Source: Caulobacteraceae bacterium (GTDB lineage Bacteria; Pseudomonadota; Alphaproteobacteria; Caulobacterales; Caulobacteraceae). From it: a stretch of DNA of 14,765 nt. The notes below the pieces were generated by a model. It ran no database searches, was not told where the DNA came from, and saw nothing but the letters and a program-made list of their open reading frames with translations. This document shows positions 13,529-14,765 of the stretch, one piece after another. The DNA lies in NCBI GenBank assembly GCA_020852035.1, contig JADZBR010000193.1:1-14765 (forward strand). Direction: 5' to 3'. Positions within the stretch are counted from its first letter, which is position 1, and every line of letters begins with the position of its first letter. The position numbers and the translations under genes are program-made.

Positions 13529-14765
13529 TCAGCTGAACAGCTCCCCTAGGTGCCCGTTCAGCCACCGCCCCTCGGGGTCATGCTCGCGCCGCACCTGCCG
13601 GAACCGCTCGGCCTGCGGGTAGAGCGCATCCACATCCGCCCGCGTCAGTGTGTGCCGCTTGGCCCAGTGCGGCCGTCCGCCGGCGGCGCGGAAGATGGTC
13701 TCGGCCTCGGCGAAGAGCCCCGCCCAGGGCATCGGCGCGAACTGGTGCATGGAGATCGCCGCGCCGGGGCCGCGGTTGAAGGGGCTCAGCCAGATGTCGT
13801 CGGCCGCCGTCCAGCGGAACTCGAAGGGGAAGGTGACCGGCAGCTCGTCCTTCCTGATCCAGGCGATCGCCTCCTGCAGCACCGGCAGGGCGTCGGCCTG
13901 CGGCAGCTCATATTCCATCTCCTCGAAGGGCACGGTGCGCTCGGAGGGGAAGATGCGGTTGGCCGGCCCCACGCGGCGGCTCTTGCCCGCGCCGCGCGCC
14001 AGCACCTTCTGCAGCACCGGCGTGAACTTCGGCGCCGCGGCGCTGAGCTCGCAGCAGAGGCGGAAGACCGTCTCCTCCACCGGGCCGGGCTCCTTGAAGG
14101 CGCCTTCGTCGGCGCAGGGCCGCAGGGTCTTCAGGATCACCGTGTCGGCGTGCGGGAAGACCCAGAACTCCACGTGCCGGGTCTCGTTGGCCCAGTCAGC
14201 GAAGCCCTCGACCACCTCCGCCAGCGGCCGCTTCTCGATCCGCTCCTCGAGGAAATAGGCGGGGACCACCTCGATCTCGACCGCCAGCGCCAGGCCCAGG
14301 AGGCCGAGCGAGAGGCGCTGGGCCTCGAAGAGGTCCGGCCGCTCGGTGCGGCTGCAGGTGACGATGCTGCCGTCCGCCAGCATCAGGCGCCAGGCGCGGG
14401 CCATGTTGGAGAGCGACTTCAGGTCCTTACCCGTGCCGTGGGTGCCGGTGGACATGGCGCCGGCCAGGGTCTGCTTGTCGATATCGCCCTGGTTGGCAAG
14501 CGACAGCCCCTCGTCCCACAGCGCCTGCGTCAGCTGGTGCAGCGGCCAGTTGGCGGGGACCCAGGCGCTGGCGCGGTCGGCGGCCACCTCGATCTTCCCC
14601 GGCAGGCGGTCCAGCAGCACCAGCACGCCGTCCGTCTCGCAGAGCGGCATGAAGGAGTGGCCCGAGCCGGCCGGCCGCACCTTCGGCGAGGCGCGCACCA
14701 GCTCGGCCAGGGCCGCTTCGGTCTCGGGGCGGGCGACCTGCCGCGGCCGCGCGGAGACGCTGCCC
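13529..14765 (-). CDS. FAD-linked sugar-lactone/alditol oxidase (D-arabinono-1,4-lactone oxidase family), 5' end outside window
   Basis: An FAD-dependent oxidase with an N-terminal FAD_binding_4 domain and a C-terminal ALO domain, acting on sugar lactones or polyols and reducing oxygen or another acceptor. 411 residues are visible. The frame continues to the window edge as '...GSVSARPRQVARPETEAALAEL', which matches the family just after its extreme N-terminus, so probably only a few to about 20 residues are missing and the GTG at 14698 is internal. The 'GSGHSF' motif (His codon 14657-14659) is where relatives attach FAD covalently. The FAD-binding 'STGTHGTGKDL' stretch is near 14430-14457. 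The ALO domain ends with the 'GGRPHWAKRH' motif near 13650-13685. No signal peptide can be judged. It resembles gulonolactone/arabinonolactone or alditol oxidases; the substrate is unresolved. Confidence 0.9.
   Translation of the reverse strand, partial: GSVSARPRQVARPETEAALAELVRASPKVRPAGSGHSFMPLCETDGVLVLLDRLPGKIEVAADRASAWVPANWPLHQLTQALWDEGLSLANQGDIDKQTLAGAMSTGTHGTGKDLKSLSNMARAWRLMLADGSIVTCSRTERPDLFEAQRLSLGLLGLALAVEIEVVPAYFLEERIEKRPLAEVVEGFADWANETRHVEFWVFPHADTVILKTLRPCADEGAFKEPGPVEETVFRLCCELSAAAPKFTPVLQKVLARGAGKSRRVGPANRIFPSERTVPFEEMEYELPQADALPVLQEAIAWIRKDELPVTFPFEFRWTAADDIWLSPFNRGPGAAISMHQFAPMPWAGLFAEAETIFRAAGGRPHWAKRHTLTRADVDALYPQAERFRQVRREHDPEGRWLNGHLGELFS

Overview
The window is high-GC bacterial chromosome with tightly packed genes. 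It looks alphaproteobacterial, most likely Caulobacteraceae (Caulobacter/Phenylobacterium-like). This is an inference from three things: a large TonB-dependent receptor with a 'VVTGSRI' TonB box, several periplasmic peptidases, and C-rich palindromic intergenic repeats of the 'PLPLAGRGQGVG' type. No tRNA, rRNA, CRISPR array, transposase, integrase or phage gene is visible. No defence or biosynthetic gene cluster is apparent either.

Layout. Positions 1-1597 (+) hold the end of an ABC-2 exporter operon, an ATPase cut off at its 5' side and a permease that overlaps it by 4 bp. Positions 1723-3834 (+) hold an M13 (neprilysin-like) zinc metallopeptidase whose signal peptide is separated from the mature protein by an in-frame TAA. 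Positions 3980-5140 (-) hold a secreted S12 serine hydrolase (beta-lactamase/NylB-like). Positions 5413-6201 (-) hold a sulfotransferase-fold protein. Positions 6281-9340 (-) hold a 1,019-residue TonB-dependent outer-membrane receptor. This is divergent, across about 310 bp, from a secreted S9 prolyl-oligopeptidase-family peptidase at 9652-11676 (+). Then come a small DUF1801 protein at 11754-12155 (-), a fold-type I PLP aminotransferase at 12258-13445 (+), and an FAD-linked sugar-lactone/alditol oxidase at 13529-14765 (-) that runs off the right edge.

How the genes may work together (inference). Four products are exported or outer-membrane: the M13 peptidase, the S12 hydrolase, the TonB receptor and the S9 peptidase. 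That fits an oligotroph that degrades and imports peptides or other large substrates, but no single pathway ties all the genes together. Most of the window is ordinary accessory metabolism.

The main structure not explained by the genes is a family of palindromic repeats. Two 134-bp composite elements (3846-3979 and 13392-13525) and one solo hairpin (11702-11724) occupy all three convergent gene junctions. A different repeat with 'GGACTTGTTCC'-type hairpins lies at 5254-5380. The most notable single anomaly is the TAA that splits the M13 peptidase from its signal peptide, with the next ATG in the loop of a perfect 7-bp hairpin.
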